Below, piece after piece: positions 44,736-53,526 of a DNA stretch of 64,000 nt. The notes under the pieces are model-generated. The model saw only the letters and a list, made by a program, of their open reading frames with translations, made no database searches and had not been told where the DNA came from. This stretch comes from an uncultured Emticicia sp. (GTDB lineage Bacteria; Bacteroidota; Bacteroidia; Cytophagales; Spirosomataceae), in assembly GCF_937903345.1 (NCBI RefSeq), contig NZ_CALCZQ010000051.1, positions 1-64,000 of the forward strand, written 5' to 3'. A program made the position numbers and the translations under genes. Each line of letters opens with the position of its first letter. Positions within the stretch are counted from its first letter, which is position 1.

Positions 44736-45806
44736 ATGACAGAAACACTTAACTTAGAAGTGACGATGGTTGCTGAGAGCCGAATTCATCAACTTGACCC
44801 TAATAATATTGCTTTTGGGACAATATTTACTGACCACATGTTGGTCGCAGATTGTATCAACGGAGAATGGCAAACCCCAAAGATTATGCCTTACGGTGAT
44901 ATTAGTTACAATCCAGCATTGGCATCGCTTCATTATGGACAAACAATTTTTGAGGGAATGAAAGCTTTCAAAAATGATGCTGATGAAGTCTTGATGTTTC
45001 GTCCATTGGAAAATTTTAAGCGTTTTAATATTTCGGCCGAACGCATGTGTATGGCACAAGTTCCAGAAGAAATATTTATTGGAGGTTTGGAAGAATTATT
45101 GAAAATTGATGCTGCTTGGGTGCCAAAAGGAGAAGATAACTCGCTTTATTTGCGTCCATTCATGATTGCCAGTGATGTTTATTTGGGTGTTCGTCCGTCA
45201 AATAATTACCGCTTCATGATTATCATGAGTCCAGCAGGAAAATATTACTCAACTCCACCAAAAGTGAAAGTTGAAACTGAGTTTATCCGTGCCGCTCCAG
45301 GAGGTGTTGGTTCAGCAAAATGTGGTGGAAATTATGGGGCATCATTATATCCTGCAAAATTAGCCCAAGAGCAAGGTTATACACAATTATTATGGACAGA
45401 TGCTATCGAGCATAAATATTTTGAGGAATCTGGCACGATGAACGTAATGTTTGTGAAAGATGGCAAACTCGTAACGCCAAATACAAGCTCTACAATTTTG
45501 AAAGGTATCACTCGTAATACATTGCTCCAATTGGCCAAATCAATGGGCATTGAAGTTGAAGAAAGAAGAGTTTCAGTAGAAGAAATTATTTCAGGAATTG
45601 AAAACGGAAGTGTAACGGAAGTATTTGGTGCAGGAACTGCCGTAGTGGTTTCTCCATTTGCAGCGATTGGTTTTGAAGGTGAAGATTATGTATTGCCAGC
45701 AATCACTGAAGATTCATATTCATCTCGTTTGAGAAATGCTTTGAATGATATTCGTACTGGTAAAGTTGCAGATACATTTGGTTGGGTGTGGAATATTCAT
45801 GCTTAA
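44736..45806 (+). CDS. ilvE: branched-chain amino acid aminotransferase
   Basis: This 356-residue fold-type IV PLP aminotransferase is of the long BCAT II type. Marks are FGTIFTDHM, ASLHYGQTIFEGMKAF, LYLRPFMIA, GGNYGASLYPAKLAQEQGYTQ with the PLP lysine, and IEHKYFEESGTMNVMFV. It makes valine, leucine and isoleucine from their keto acids, or degrades them. I start at ATG 44736 (MTETLNLE); the TTG at 44709 is less likely. A strong terminator at 45829-45863 follows. Confidence 0.94.
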   Translation: MTETLNLEVTMVAESRIHQLDPNNIAFGTIFTDHMLVADCINGEWQTPKIMPYGDISYNPALASLHYGQTIFEGMKAFKNDADEVLMFRPLENFKRFNISAERMCMAQVPEEIFIGGLEELLKIDAAWVPKGEDNSLYLRPFMIASDVYLGVRPSNNYRFMIIMSPAGKYYSTPPKVKVETEFIRAAPGGVGSAKCGGNYGASLYPAKLAQEQGYTQLLWTDAIEHKYFEESGTMNVMFVKDGKLVTPNTSSTILKGITRNTLLQLAKSMGIEVEERRVSVEEIISGIENGSVTEVFGAGTAVVVSPFAAIGFEGEDYVLPAITEDSYSSRLRNALNDIRTGKVADTFGWVWNIHA

Positions 45807-45828
45807 CCGCCTCTATGGGAGCTTACAT

Positions 45829-45865
45829 AAAAACGCCACTGAAATTTTTTCAGTGGCGTTTTTGT
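45829..45865 (+). terminator. terminator of ilvE
   Basis: A perfect 13-bp stem (AAAAACGCCACTG / CAGTGGCGTTTTT) with a 9-nt loop lies 22 nt after the stop. Confidence 0.92.
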
Positions 45866-45913
45866 TGTGGTTTAAAATGTGCGGACTACTATTGCAGACT
45901 ATGAACAGACTGC

Positions 45914-47323
45914 TTACCTTAACAACCCCATTCCAATCATCGCTACTTCTTCTGCTGAGTTTGACAATACAACTATACCGATTTGGCGTTCTTTGTCGAA
46001 GCCTACAAAACTTCTGAATCCTCCCGTACCGCCTGAATGTTGATAAATTATATGCTCTTTTCGTTTGGTGATGTGCCAGCCTAAACCAACGATATTTGGT
46101 CCACTTTCAAAAGTTACTTTTTGGCTTAAATCTATTGCCTCTTGTAGTTGTTTTGGGGCTTTGGTCATATTAGCTTCAACAAATTTTGCCATGTCGTTTG
46201 TTGTGGAGCGAATCCCGCCTGCACCAGCCAACATATTTAAGTCCCACGCTAAAGTGGCCTTGCCTTTTTCGTCGTAACCTTGTGCAAAATTGTTTTTATA
46301 GGAGGTATCTAAGCTGATTTTTGTGTTTTTAAGTTTCAATGGCTTACAGATTGTTAGTAATAATAATTCTTCGTAAGAAAGCTGATTTTGTTGAGCCAAA
46401 ATTGTTCCGAGCAAACCCACCGCAAAATTAGAATACTCATAATTTACACTAACTTCTCTAAATGGCTTGAAGGTTTTCAGATAGCTGAACATTCTTCCTG
46501 CATCATAATTTTGATATGGATTATTAGCGTCATCACCTTTTTTATAAAGATTAATCGGTAAGCGAGGAAATCCAGATGAATGATTCGATAAAGTTTTGAG
46601 CGTAATTGGTATATCTTTAAATACCATTTTTTTGATAGAGTCGGGTAAATATTTATTGATGGGGTCGTCGAGCGACATTTTACCTTTGATCACTTCATCG
46701 GCGAGCAAAATTCCTGTAAAAGTTTTACTGATTGAGCCAATTTCAAAAAAAGTTTTATCGGCATCGGGTAATTGTTTTTTGTCTTTTTTTACCTCTCCGT
46801 AGCTGTAAGTGCTTGTTTTTCCGTCTTTTATAAACGCTACGCAAATTCCCGCTGTGTGTTGCATTTGTATATACGGCCTTATCAAACTATCAACCCTCAT
46901 ATCAAGCGGCGTTTTCATCGGATTGTTACTTGCAACTTGATAGTCCTTTTTTGGTACATCGCCTTTAAAAGGTTGAAAAAGTAGCGTCGAGATTTTATCG
47001 TTCTTATCAAGTCCAATAAAGAAATTTTGATTTCCTTTTTCAAAAACAGCTTTGTAAAATGCTATATCATCGGTAGTTTTCTCAAATTCCGATGTTTTCC
47101 ATTTTCCCAATTGATTATAAAGCATCGATGACACTTGGACGATTTGAGCTTCAGAAACTTGTTTTTGGAAACCCTCGTTTGTGAGGGCATAAAGCTGTTT
47201 TGCTTTTTTTTCGTTGAAAGTAATCTCAACTAATTTTCGTACCGAATCTATTTTTGCCGAAACTGCTTGTGAAAAGCTTATAAATGTGCTTGTTAGTAGT
47301 AAAATTGTAAGTAAAGTTTTCAT
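45914..47323 (-). CDS. secreted serine hydrolase, class C beta-lactamase family, with DUF3887-like domain
   Basis: This 469-residue protein has a signal peptide (KTLLTILLLTSTFISFSQ), then an N-terminal domain of about 100 residues resembling DUF3887 (AKQLYALTNEGFQKQVS...LGKWK). A beta-lactamase/penicillin-binding-like domain follows with the SxxK nucleophile in IGSISKTFTG, the YxN motif YEYSNFAVG and the HxG motif YQHSGGTGG. It may be a D-peptidase or esterase; antibiotic hydrolysis is not implied. The ATG at 47323 is chosen over 47473, which would add 50 residues before the signal. Confidence 0.9.
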   Translation of the reverse strand: MKTLLTILLLTSTFISFSQAVSAKIDSVRKLVEITFNEKKAKQLYALTNEGFQKQVSEAQIVQVSSMLYNQLGKWKTSEFEKTTDDIAFYKAVFEKGNQNFFIGLDKNDKISTLLFQPFKGDVPKKDYQVASNNPMKTPLDMRVDSLIRPYIQMQHTAGICVAFIKDGKTSTYSYGEVKKDKKQLPDADKTFFEIGSISKTFTGILLADEVIKGKMSLDDPINKYLPDSIKKMVFKDIPITLKTLSNHSSGFPRLPINLYKKGDDANNPYQNYDAGRMFSYLKTFKPFREVSVNYEYSNFAVGLLGTILAQQNQLSYEELLLLTICKPLKLKNTKISLDTSYKNNFAQGYDEKGKATLAWDLNMLAGAGGIRSTTNDMAKFVEANMTKAPKQLQEAIDLSQKVTFESGPNIVGLGWHITKRKEHIIYQHSGGTGGFRSFVGFDKERQIGIVVLSNSAEEVAMIGMGLLR

Positions 47324-47570
47324 AATGCACAGTTTGTTTAATGTATAAATTTGCGAAAGAATCATTAAAAACAGGTTGGAATTTTGACAAATGGCAAAAT
47401 GAATAGATTTGTTGGAGGGAAAATCAAAAATCATAAATAAAACTAAATTTAACTTTAATAAGTTGATATTCAAAGTCTTGTAATTTTATGTTTGGCTTGA
47501 CTTAATAATTTACTTGGTAGTTTTACGAAGTTTGGCGTTATTTGTTATTCAATCCGTGTATGTGATTTTC

Positions 47571-47594
47571 GGCGAACATGATGTTCGCACCACA
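47571..47594 (+). repeat. 24-nt palindrome-containing leader element upstream of the polyprenyl synthetase gene
   Basis: It carries GCGAACATGATGTTCGC plus ACCACA, differing by one base from the element at 3103-3126. It ends 6 nt before the ATG at 47601. Confidence 0.8.
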
Positions 47595-47600
47595 AAAAGT

Positions 47601-48575
47601 ATGTCATTAGAAGTATTTCTTAAAGCAATTCAAACTGAAATTGCCAGTACAAAATACGGCGATAGCCCAGTTGAACTCTATGAACCAATCGAATATCTGA
47701 TGTCGCTTGGTGGTAAAAAAATGCGTCCATTACTCACCGTAATGGCAACAAATATTTTTGTGGATGATTGGCAAAAATCAGTTAAACCTGCCCTTGGCGT
47801 AGAGGTTTTTCATAATTTTACGCTCATGCACGATGATATTATGGATGCCGCTCCATTGCGAAGAGGAAAACCAACGGTGCATGAAAAATGGGATACAAAC
47901 GTGGCTATACTTTCGGGCGATGTAATGCTTGTATGTGCGTATGAGTTAATGACGGCTGTTGATGATAAAATATTCAAACATGTAATCAGAAGATTCAACC
48001 GCACCGCGGCCGAAGTGTGTGAAGGGCAGCAATGGGACATGAATTTTGCTACACGAAATGATGTAACAGAAGATGAATATATTAATATGATTCGTCTAAA
48101 AACATCTGTTTTGCTGGGTTTTGCCTTGGAATTGGGTGGTTTGATTGCTGAAGCAGGCGAAGAAGCCACAAAATTATTATATGATTTCGGAACAAACATC
48201 GGTATTGGATTTCAGCTAAAAGATGATATTTTAGATGTTTATGGCGACCCCGAGAAATTTGGCAAACAAGTGGGTGGCGATATCATCGAAAACAAAAAGA
48301 CTTGGCTGCTGCTAAAAGCCCTTGAAATCGGAAAAGGTACGCCACAAGAAACTGAACTACAAGCGTGGATTGATGCCAAAGAGTTTGATAAAGAAGAAAA
48401 AGTAAAGGCCGTAAGAGCCATTTATGATAAATTGAACATTAGACAATTGGCCGAACAAAAAATGAATGCGTTTTTTGATAAGGGTTTAAAAGATTTAGAA
48501 AAACTCAATGCTTCGACGGTAAGAAAACAGCCTTTGATTGAGCTTACTAAACAATTAATAGAAAGAGAATCGTAA
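47601..48575 (+). CDS. polyprenyl synthetase (trans-isoprenyl diphosphate synthase)
   Basis: This 324-residue enzyme has both aspartate-rich motifs, FTLMHDDIMDAAPLRRGKPTVH (first) and GFQLKDDILDVYGD (second). It also has GGKKMRPLLTVM near the N-terminus and a conserved KTSVLLGFAL. It condenses isopentenyl diphosphate with allylic diphosphates to give farnesyl, geranylgeranyl or longer chains for quinones, carotenoids or lipid carriers; chain length is not certain. The start at 47601 (MSLEVFL) is supported by homology; the longer frame from 47514 runs through the palindromic leader. Confidence 0.9.
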   Translation: MSLEVFLKAIQTEIASTKYGDSPVELYEPIEYLMSLGGKKMRPLLTVMATNIFVDDWQKSVKPALGVEVFHNFTLMHDDIMDAAPLRRGKPTVHEKWDTNVAILSGDVMLVCAYELMTAVDDKIFKHVIRRFNRTAAEVCEGQQWDMNFATRNDVTEDEYINMIRLKTSVLLGFALELGGLIAEAGEEATKLLYDFGTNIGIGFQLKDDILDVYGDPEKFGKQVGGDIIENKKTWLLLKALEIGKGTPQETELQAWIDAKEFDKEEKVKAVRAIYDKLNIRQLAEQKMNAFFDKGLKDLEKLNASTVRKQPLIELTKQLIERES

Positions 48576-48660
48576 GTGCTATCGCACAATGAAGAATGTG
48601 GAATGAAAAATTAAGAATGATTTCAAGTATTCATCACATTCTCAAATATAAATCAACGAA

Positions 48661-49296
48661 ATGGAACAACTAACTGCAAATTTATTAATTATCATTGTCA
48701 CAGTGGGGATGAGTCTGTACGCATTGAGTAACCCAACGATGCTCTACAACTGGATGATGAACCCCAAAGCCATTGACCGAAACCGAGAATACCATCGTTT
48801 TGTTACTTCTGGTTTTGTTCATGCAGATTTCATGCACTTGTTTTTCAATATGTTCACTTTGTATAGTTTTGGTGATTTTATTGAACAAGTTTTTATCCAA
48901 AAATTTGACAATGACCCTCGTCTCGGCTCGGTAGCTTATGTGATTTTCTATATAGTAGCAATCGTAGTATCTGATTTATCTACATTTTTCAAGCATCGAA
49001 AAGATGGAAATTATAATTCATTAGGTGCGTCAGGAGCAGTTTCTGCTGTAATTTTCGGAGCAATATTATTTGTGCCAACTGCTGATTTACAGGTGTTTTT
49101 CATTCCAATGCCCGCTTTTATTTTTGCAATATTTTATTTGGCATTTACTTATTACGAAATGAAGCGTGGTAATGGTTATATCAATCATTCTGCCCATTGG
49201 TGGGGAGCTGTGTTTGGGGTGGTTGTTATGATTGCGATATACCCAGAAGTAGTGCCGAGTTTTATAAGTCAAATTGCTAACTGGCGTCCATTCTGA
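48661..49296 (+). CDS. rhomboid family intramembrane serine protease
   Basis: This 211-residue membrane protein has six likely helices. Rhomboid marks are VHADFMHLFFNMFTLYSFG, the nucleophile serine in NSLGASGAVSAVIFG and the catalytic histidine in NHSAHWWGAVFG. It would cut substrate proteins inside the membrane. It follows the polyprenyl synthetase gene by 85 nt, a gap that holds a GTGC-tatc-GCAC palindrome overlapping the end of that gene. Confidence 0.92.
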   Translation: MEQLTANLLIIIVTVGMSLYALSNPTMLYNWMMNPKAIDRNREYHRFVTSGFVHADFMHLFFNMFTLYSFGDFIEQVFIQKFDNDPRLGSVAYVIFYIVAIVVSDLSTFFKHRKDGNYNSLGASGAVSAVIFGAILFVPTADLQVFFIPMPAFIFAIFYLAFTYYEMKRGNGYINHSAHWWGAVFGVVVMIAIYPEVVPSFISQIANWRPF

Positions 49297-49515
49297 TTGG
49301 TGATTAGTTACTGGTTAGTTGTTTTTGCAAGATAATTATACTCAGGTTTATTTTTTTAATCTTACAATCGTGTAAATCTTGCTAAAAATTTTACAAAAAC
49401 CTTGTCCTTTTGGCGAAAATATTGCTAGAACAGTAAGTTTATTTAATGCCAACGGAGATTTGTAGTTTTTTTTTGGGTTATACAAAATTCGAAAAAATGC
49501 ACTGATTTTTTGCTC

Positions 49516-49752
49516 ATGCTGGAAAATGATGGGAGTATTTCTGCCTCAATCACCGCATACTGTGTAAATATATTTCCAAGATTTTTACCCGAAAGTACAC
49601 TTTCTTTTGTATTCATTATGATTTGGACAGTAGCAGGAATTATTCTCGGAATCATAACTGCTCGTATCATCAAGAAATATAAAATAAAATTTAAAATCGG
49701 ATCAGAACGATGCTTTTCTGCTAAAATCAAACAACTTTTTACCAAGAAATAA
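49516..49752 (+). CDS. hypothetical small membrane protein (78 aa), doubtful
   Basis: The frame has one clear hydrophobic helix (LSFVFIMIWTVAGIILGIITARII) followed by a basic tail (KKYKIKFKIG...SAKIKQLFTKK), giving the positive-inside pattern of a single-pass membrane protein. There is no family match that I know and no strong promoter. The region from 49300 to 49940 is otherwise empty apart from a small ACGCA-a-TGCGT palindrome at 49776-49786. Confidence 0.35.
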   Translation: MLENDGSISASITAYCVNIFPRFLPESTLSFVFIMIWTVAGIILGIITARIIKKYKIKFKIGSERCFSAKIKQLFTKK

Positions 49753-49944
49753 TTAGTGTAAAATCCAATCCTGGCACGCAATGCGTATCACGATTAACAT
49801 ATATTCCGCAATAATCAGATTGTTCGCCAAAATAATCCACCGTAATTTTGACCAAGATTCGAGATAAGTTTTTTAATCTATAAAAGAAAATTCTCCTATC
49901 CCGAATCTCGAATGCGGAACGCCGCCCGCTCAAATCTAAAAACG

Positions 49945-50784
49945 ATGGAAACCTCAGAAAATATAGACTTTCGAAGAATCGAAAAAGCGATTCAGTTTAT
50001 CGAAGAAAATTTTCAAAACCAGCCAAGTATGAAAGAAATTGCCGAGCATGTAGCACTTTCTGAATTTCATTTTAATCGGCTTTTCTCGAAATGGGCAGGT
50101 ACAAGTCCGCAACGTTTTATGCGATTTCTGACCAAAGAATTTGCCAAAGAAAAACTCGCTGAAAGTGCTAATATACTCGAAGCAACCTTCGAGTCTGGCC
50201 TGTCAAGTTCAAGCCGTTTACACGATTTATTTGTCAGCTACGAGGCCATGACTCCTGCCGAATTTAAAGCAAAAGGAGCTGGACTAAGCGTTTATTATGG
50301 AATACATGAAACGCCTTTTGGAGAATGCCTGATTGCCATAACCGAGAGAGGAATAACCGATTTTAGATTTCTTGAGGAAGAATCTAAACCGTTGATAATA
50401 AAAGAAATACAACAGGATTTTGAAAAAGCTAAACTCATTTTTGATATCAACCTCACTAAACCATTTATCGAGCAAATTTTTTACGAAAACTCCAACGCAA
50501 ACGAGCCAATCAAGGTCTTGATGCGGGGAACAAATTTCCAGATAAAAGTTTGGGAAGCACTGCTTCAAATTCCGTTTGGACAAATGCTTAGTTACGAAAC
50601 CATTGCTAACGCCATCGGCAAACCAACTGCCCAACGAGCGGTAGGCACAGCCATCGGAAGTAATCGACTTGGCTATATTATTCCATGCCACCGAGTGTTG
50701 CAAAAAGTAGGAGGAATTGGTGGCTACCGCTGGGGAACAACTAGAAAGAAAGCGATTTTGGGCTGGGAAATGGCAAAATTATAA
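49945..50784 (+). CDS. AraC-type regulator fused to O6-methylguanine-DNA methyltransferase (Ada-like)
   Basis: This 279-residue protein has an N-terminal AraC helix-turn-helix pair (residues about 10-100: PSMKEIAEHVALSEFHFNRLFSKWAGTSPQRFMRF) and a C-terminal methyltransferase domain with the active-site IIPCHRVLQ and FQIKVWEALLQIPFGQ. It removes methyl groups from O6-methylguanine onto its cysteine. The zinc-cysteine N-terminal domain of E. coli Ada, which senses methyl phosphotriesters, is missing. The ATG at 49945 is preferred over 49912. Confidence 0.92.
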   Translation: METSENIDFRRIEKAIQFIEENFQNQPSMKEIAEHVALSEFHFNRLFSKWAGTSPQRFMRFLTKEFAKEKLAESANILEATFESGLSSSSRLHDLFVSYEAMTPAEFKAKGAGLSVYYGIHETPFGECLIAITERGITDFRFLEEESKPLIIKEIQQDFEKAKLIFDINLTKPFIEQIFYENSNANEPIKVLMRGTNFQIKVWEALLQIPFGQMLSYETIANAIGKPTAQRAVGTAIGSNRLGYIIPCHRVLQKVGGIGGYRWGTTRKKAILGWEMAKL

Positions 50785-50859
50785 CCTTCAAACCAACCCA
50801 AATGACTATTATTTATCTTTTCATTTAAATCAAACCTATAAAAAATAATTATGTACATC

Positions 50860-50889
50860 TTGTAAATCTTTTTAATCGTGATATATTTG
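50860..50889 (+). promoter_or_regulatory. promoter of the MarR-family gene
   Basis: TTG at 50860-50862 and TATATTTG at 50882-50889 lie 19 nt apart, a good match to the phylum's -33/-7 boxes. Confidence 0.72.
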
Positions 50890-50890
50890 C

Positions 50891-50914
50891 GTAATCAATT
50901 ACGTAACTAATTAC
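50891..50914 (+). promoter_or_regulatory. tandem palindromic operator candidates
   Basis: GTAAT-CA-ATTAC (perfect) is followed directly by GTAAC-TA-ATTAC (one mismatch). Together they fill the space between the -7 box and the ATG at 50918. This is where a MarR dimer would block its own transcription start. Confidence 0.65.
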
Positions 50915-50917
50915 ACA

Positions 50918-51409
50918 ATGCTTGATGTTTTTTCAAAACTGGGTCCATTAATCATTGCCAGCCGACTCAAACGTATGAGCGATTATATCATGCGAGCGGG
51001 AGCGGAGTTTTATACTAGCAAAGGTGTCGATTTTGAGCCAAAATGGTTTCCGCTTTACTATTTGCTTTCGCAAGAAAAAGAGTTAGGCATTATGGATATT
51101 GCTCAAAAACTCAATATTTCTCACCCAGCTGTTATTCAATTGGCCAAAGAATTAGAAAAAGAAGGTTGGATAACTTCTACAAAATCAAAAGAAGATGCCC
51201 GTAAAAGATTATTGAAACTTAGCAAAAAAGGGATAAGCCTTTTACCGCAATTGCAATTAATTTGGGACGACATTCACGAAGTAAACCGACAAGTTGTTGA
51301 GTCTCAATCGACTAATGTTTTGAATGCTTTGGAGGAAATGGAGGCGTTTTTTGCTTCAAAATCTTATACCGAACGCATGAAAGACTTTCAAGAATCAAAG
51401 AAAAAATAG
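50918..51409 (+). CDS. MarR family transcriptional regulator
   Basis: This 163-residue protein has a winged helix-turn-helix centred on residues 60-110: LGIMDIAQKLNISHPAVIQLAKELEKEGWI followed by the wing STKSKEDARKRLLKLSKKG. It has helical N- and C-terminal dimer parts. It probably represses its own gene through palindromes at 50891-50914 and may control the GNAT gene 54 nt downstream. Its ligand is unknown. Confidence 0.9.
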   Translation: MLDVFSKLGPLIIASRLKRMSDYIMRAGAEFYTSKGVDFEPKWFPLYYLLSQEKELGIMDIAQKLNISHPAVIQLAKELEKEGWITSTKSKEDARKRLLKLSKKGISLLPQLQLIWDDIHEVNRQVVESQSTNVLNALEEMEAFFASKSYTERMKDFQESKKK

Positions 51410-51463
51410 TTGTGGAGGCGTATCTCATACGTCCGCCATGAAAGAAAAATCAGTAAAAAAAGT

Positions 51464-51955
51464 ATGAAAATTTCGATTCAAACATATTCAGATATTTACC
51501 AAAAGCATGTTGAGAACTTAGTTTTGGGCATTCAGAACGACGAATTTGGTTTGGGATTAACCGCTCAAGACCAACCAGATTTGCCAAATATTGCGGAATT
51601 TTATAAAAATGGTAGATTTTGGATAGCACTTGATGAAAATGATCAATTAATGGGAACAATTGGTATCCAACCACTTACTAGTGGACAAGCATCGCTCCGA
51701 AAAATGTTTTTGGATAAATCAATGCGTGGGAATAAAGATGAAAACTTAGCACAGCGGCTATTTGAAACCTTACTTCGATATGCTTTAGAAAAAGGTTATC
51801 AAGAATTATGGCTTGATACACCTCCACCCGCAAAAGCCGCCCATCGGTTTTATGAGCGAAATGGTTTTGAGCTAATGCCTTCCGAAAGTACGCCTTCAAC
51901 TTACAAGCATCCAGCTATTGAGGGTTTGAAAATTTACCGATTGACGATAAAATAA
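51464..51955 (+). CDS. GNAT family N-acetyltransferase
   Basis: This 163-residue protein has the GNAT fold, with FWIALDENDQLMGTIGIQPL (beta strands), LRKMFLDKSMRGNKDENLAQRLFETLLRYALEKGY (acetyl-CoA-binding area) and TPPPAKAAHRFYERNGFEL. The Q/R-x-x-G-x-G/A loop is degenerate (MRGNKDENLA). It would acetylate an unknown small molecule or protein. The ATG at 51464 follows a small palindrome GGCGTAT-ctc-ATACGTCC at 51417-51434. It lies just downstream of the MarR gene. Confidence 0.82.
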   Translation: MKISIQTYSDIYQKHVENLVLGIQNDEFGLGLTAQDQPDLPNIAEFYKNGRFWIALDENDQLMGTIGIQPLTSGQASLRKMFLDKSMRGNKDENLAQRLFETLLRYALEKGYQELWLDTPPPAKAAHRFYERNGFELMPSESTPSTYKHPAIEGLKIYRLTIK

Positions 51956-52076
51956 AGAGCCGTAGAAACGTCTAATCTGGACGTGATACAAAAAAATGCA
52001 AAATATCATACTAATTTTCCTCAAGAACATTTAATTTGGACGTTCCTAGGGGTGAAAATTAATCAAAAAAAGACCA

Positions 52077-53525
52077 ATGAATAACAATACATTAGATTTT
52101 AGCCAAGAAGAGTTTAGTCAGATTCTTGAAAAAGCTTCTTCGATGATTCTTGAAAAATATGCCAATCTTGATTCAATTAAAGGCTTCAACGTAAACTCAC
52201 AAGAAGAAGTTGAAAGCTGGTTTGACGAGCCTTTGCCACGAATTGGAAAAGATAGCTTTGAGTTGCTCGACGAAGTAAAAACCAAGGTTTTTGATAGTGC
52301 AACGGGCAATTTGGGCAAAAATATGTATGCTTACGTAATGTCGGGAGGAAATCAAATTTCTACTGTGGCCGAACTGTTGCTTTCGACCGTCAATCAAAAT
52401 AACACAAAATGGCATTTAGCCCCAGCCATGACCGAAATCGAAAAACGTGTCATTAAATGGGCGGCCGAAATGATTGATTATTCCCCTAATGCTGGTGGGG
52501 CAATGGTAAGTGGTGGCTCAGAGGCAAATTTGGCAGGTTTGACAGTTGCTCGAAATATCTTTTTCAAGAAATTTGATATTAAACGCAATGGGCTTTTTGG
52601 TTTGAAACCATTTATGGTTTACTGCTCGAAAGAAACGCATAATTGTACGGATAAAAGTTTGTCTTTGCTTGGAATTGGTACAAATCAACTACGCCGAATT
52701 GATACAAATGCTGATTTGACGATTGACCTGAATGCACTCGAACAACAAATTCAGGCTGACATTGTCAGTGGTTTTATGCCTTTTTGCGTAGTAGGAAACG
52801 CCGGAACGGTAAATACAGGTGCAATTGATGATTTAGAAACGCTTTCGGCAATTGCCAAAAAATACGAAATGTGGTTTCATGTTGACGGTGCCTATGGTGG
52901 TTTGGCTTCGGCTTTGCCTTCAATCAAACATAAATATGCAGGTTTAGAAAAAGCCGATTCGATTGCCCTTGATTTTCATAAATGGCTCTATCAGCCATTT
53001 GAGATTGGTTGTGTTTTGGTACAAGATTGGAGTAAAATGCGAGAAACTTATTACAAAGAAGCTGATTATTTGACTACCGAATTACAAACGAATGCCAATA
53101 CTCGCTTAGAATTTAATGAGCATTATTTTCAGCTTTCACGCAATGCTAAAGCATTTAAAGTTTGGTTGTCAGTAAAAACCTATGGTTTCGACCGAATCAG
53201 GGATATGATTCAGAAAGACATTGACCTGACCAATTATTTGATAAAACTTATTGTAGAATCGACCGATTTTGAACTGAAATCAAAAGCAGATTTAGCGGTG
53301 GCTTGTTTTAGATTTAAAGGTAATCTAACTGATAGTGAAGCGATTAGCCAATTAAATCAAAAACTTATTCCTGCTCTCGAAGCCGATGGAAGAGTATTTA
53401 TTACGAGTACTAAACTAAATGGAGAGTTTGTGCTGCGTGCATGTATTATCAATCACCGAAAAAACGAAACTTCGATTGAATATTTGCTCGATACTATTCG
53501 TGATGTGGCAAAAACTATAATTTAA
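52077..53525 (+). CDS. PLP-dependent group II amino acid decarboxylase
   Basis: This 482-residue fold-type I PLP enzyme is related to glutamate and aromatic amino acid decarboxylases. Marks are MVSGGSEANLAGLTVAR, VGNAGTVNTGAIDDL, WFHVDGAYGGLAS with the PLP-binding Asp, and ALDFHKWLYQPFE with the PLP lysine. The substrate is not determined; the SGGSEAN form is used by several members of this group. A GNAT acetyltransferase gene starts 1 nt after its stop, so a decarboxylate-then-acetylate path for an amine is a reasonable guess. Confidence 0.88.
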   Translation: MNNNTLDFSQEEFSQILEKASSMILEKYANLDSIKGFNVNSQEEVESWFDEPLPRIGKDSFELLDEVKTKVFDSATGNLGKNMYAYVMSGGNQISTVAELLLSTVNQNNTKWHLAPAMTEIEKRVIKWAAEMIDYSPNAGGAMVSGGSEANLAGLTVARNIFFKKFDIKRNGLFGLKPFMVYCSKETHNCTDKSLSLLGIGTNQLRRIDTNADLTIDLNALEQQIQADIVSGFMPFCVVGNAGTVNTGAIDDLETLSAIAKKYEMWFHVDGAYGGLASALPSIKHKYAGLEKADSIALDFHKWLYQPFEIGCVLVQDWSKMRETYYKEADYLTTELQTNANTRLEFNEHYFQLSRNAKAFKVWLSVKTYGFDRIRDMIQKDIDLTNYLIKLIVESTDFELKSKADLAVACFRFKGNLTDSEAISQLNQKLIPALEADGRVFITSTKLNGEFVLRACIINHRKNETSIEYLLDTIRDVAKTII

Positions 53526-53526
53526 T

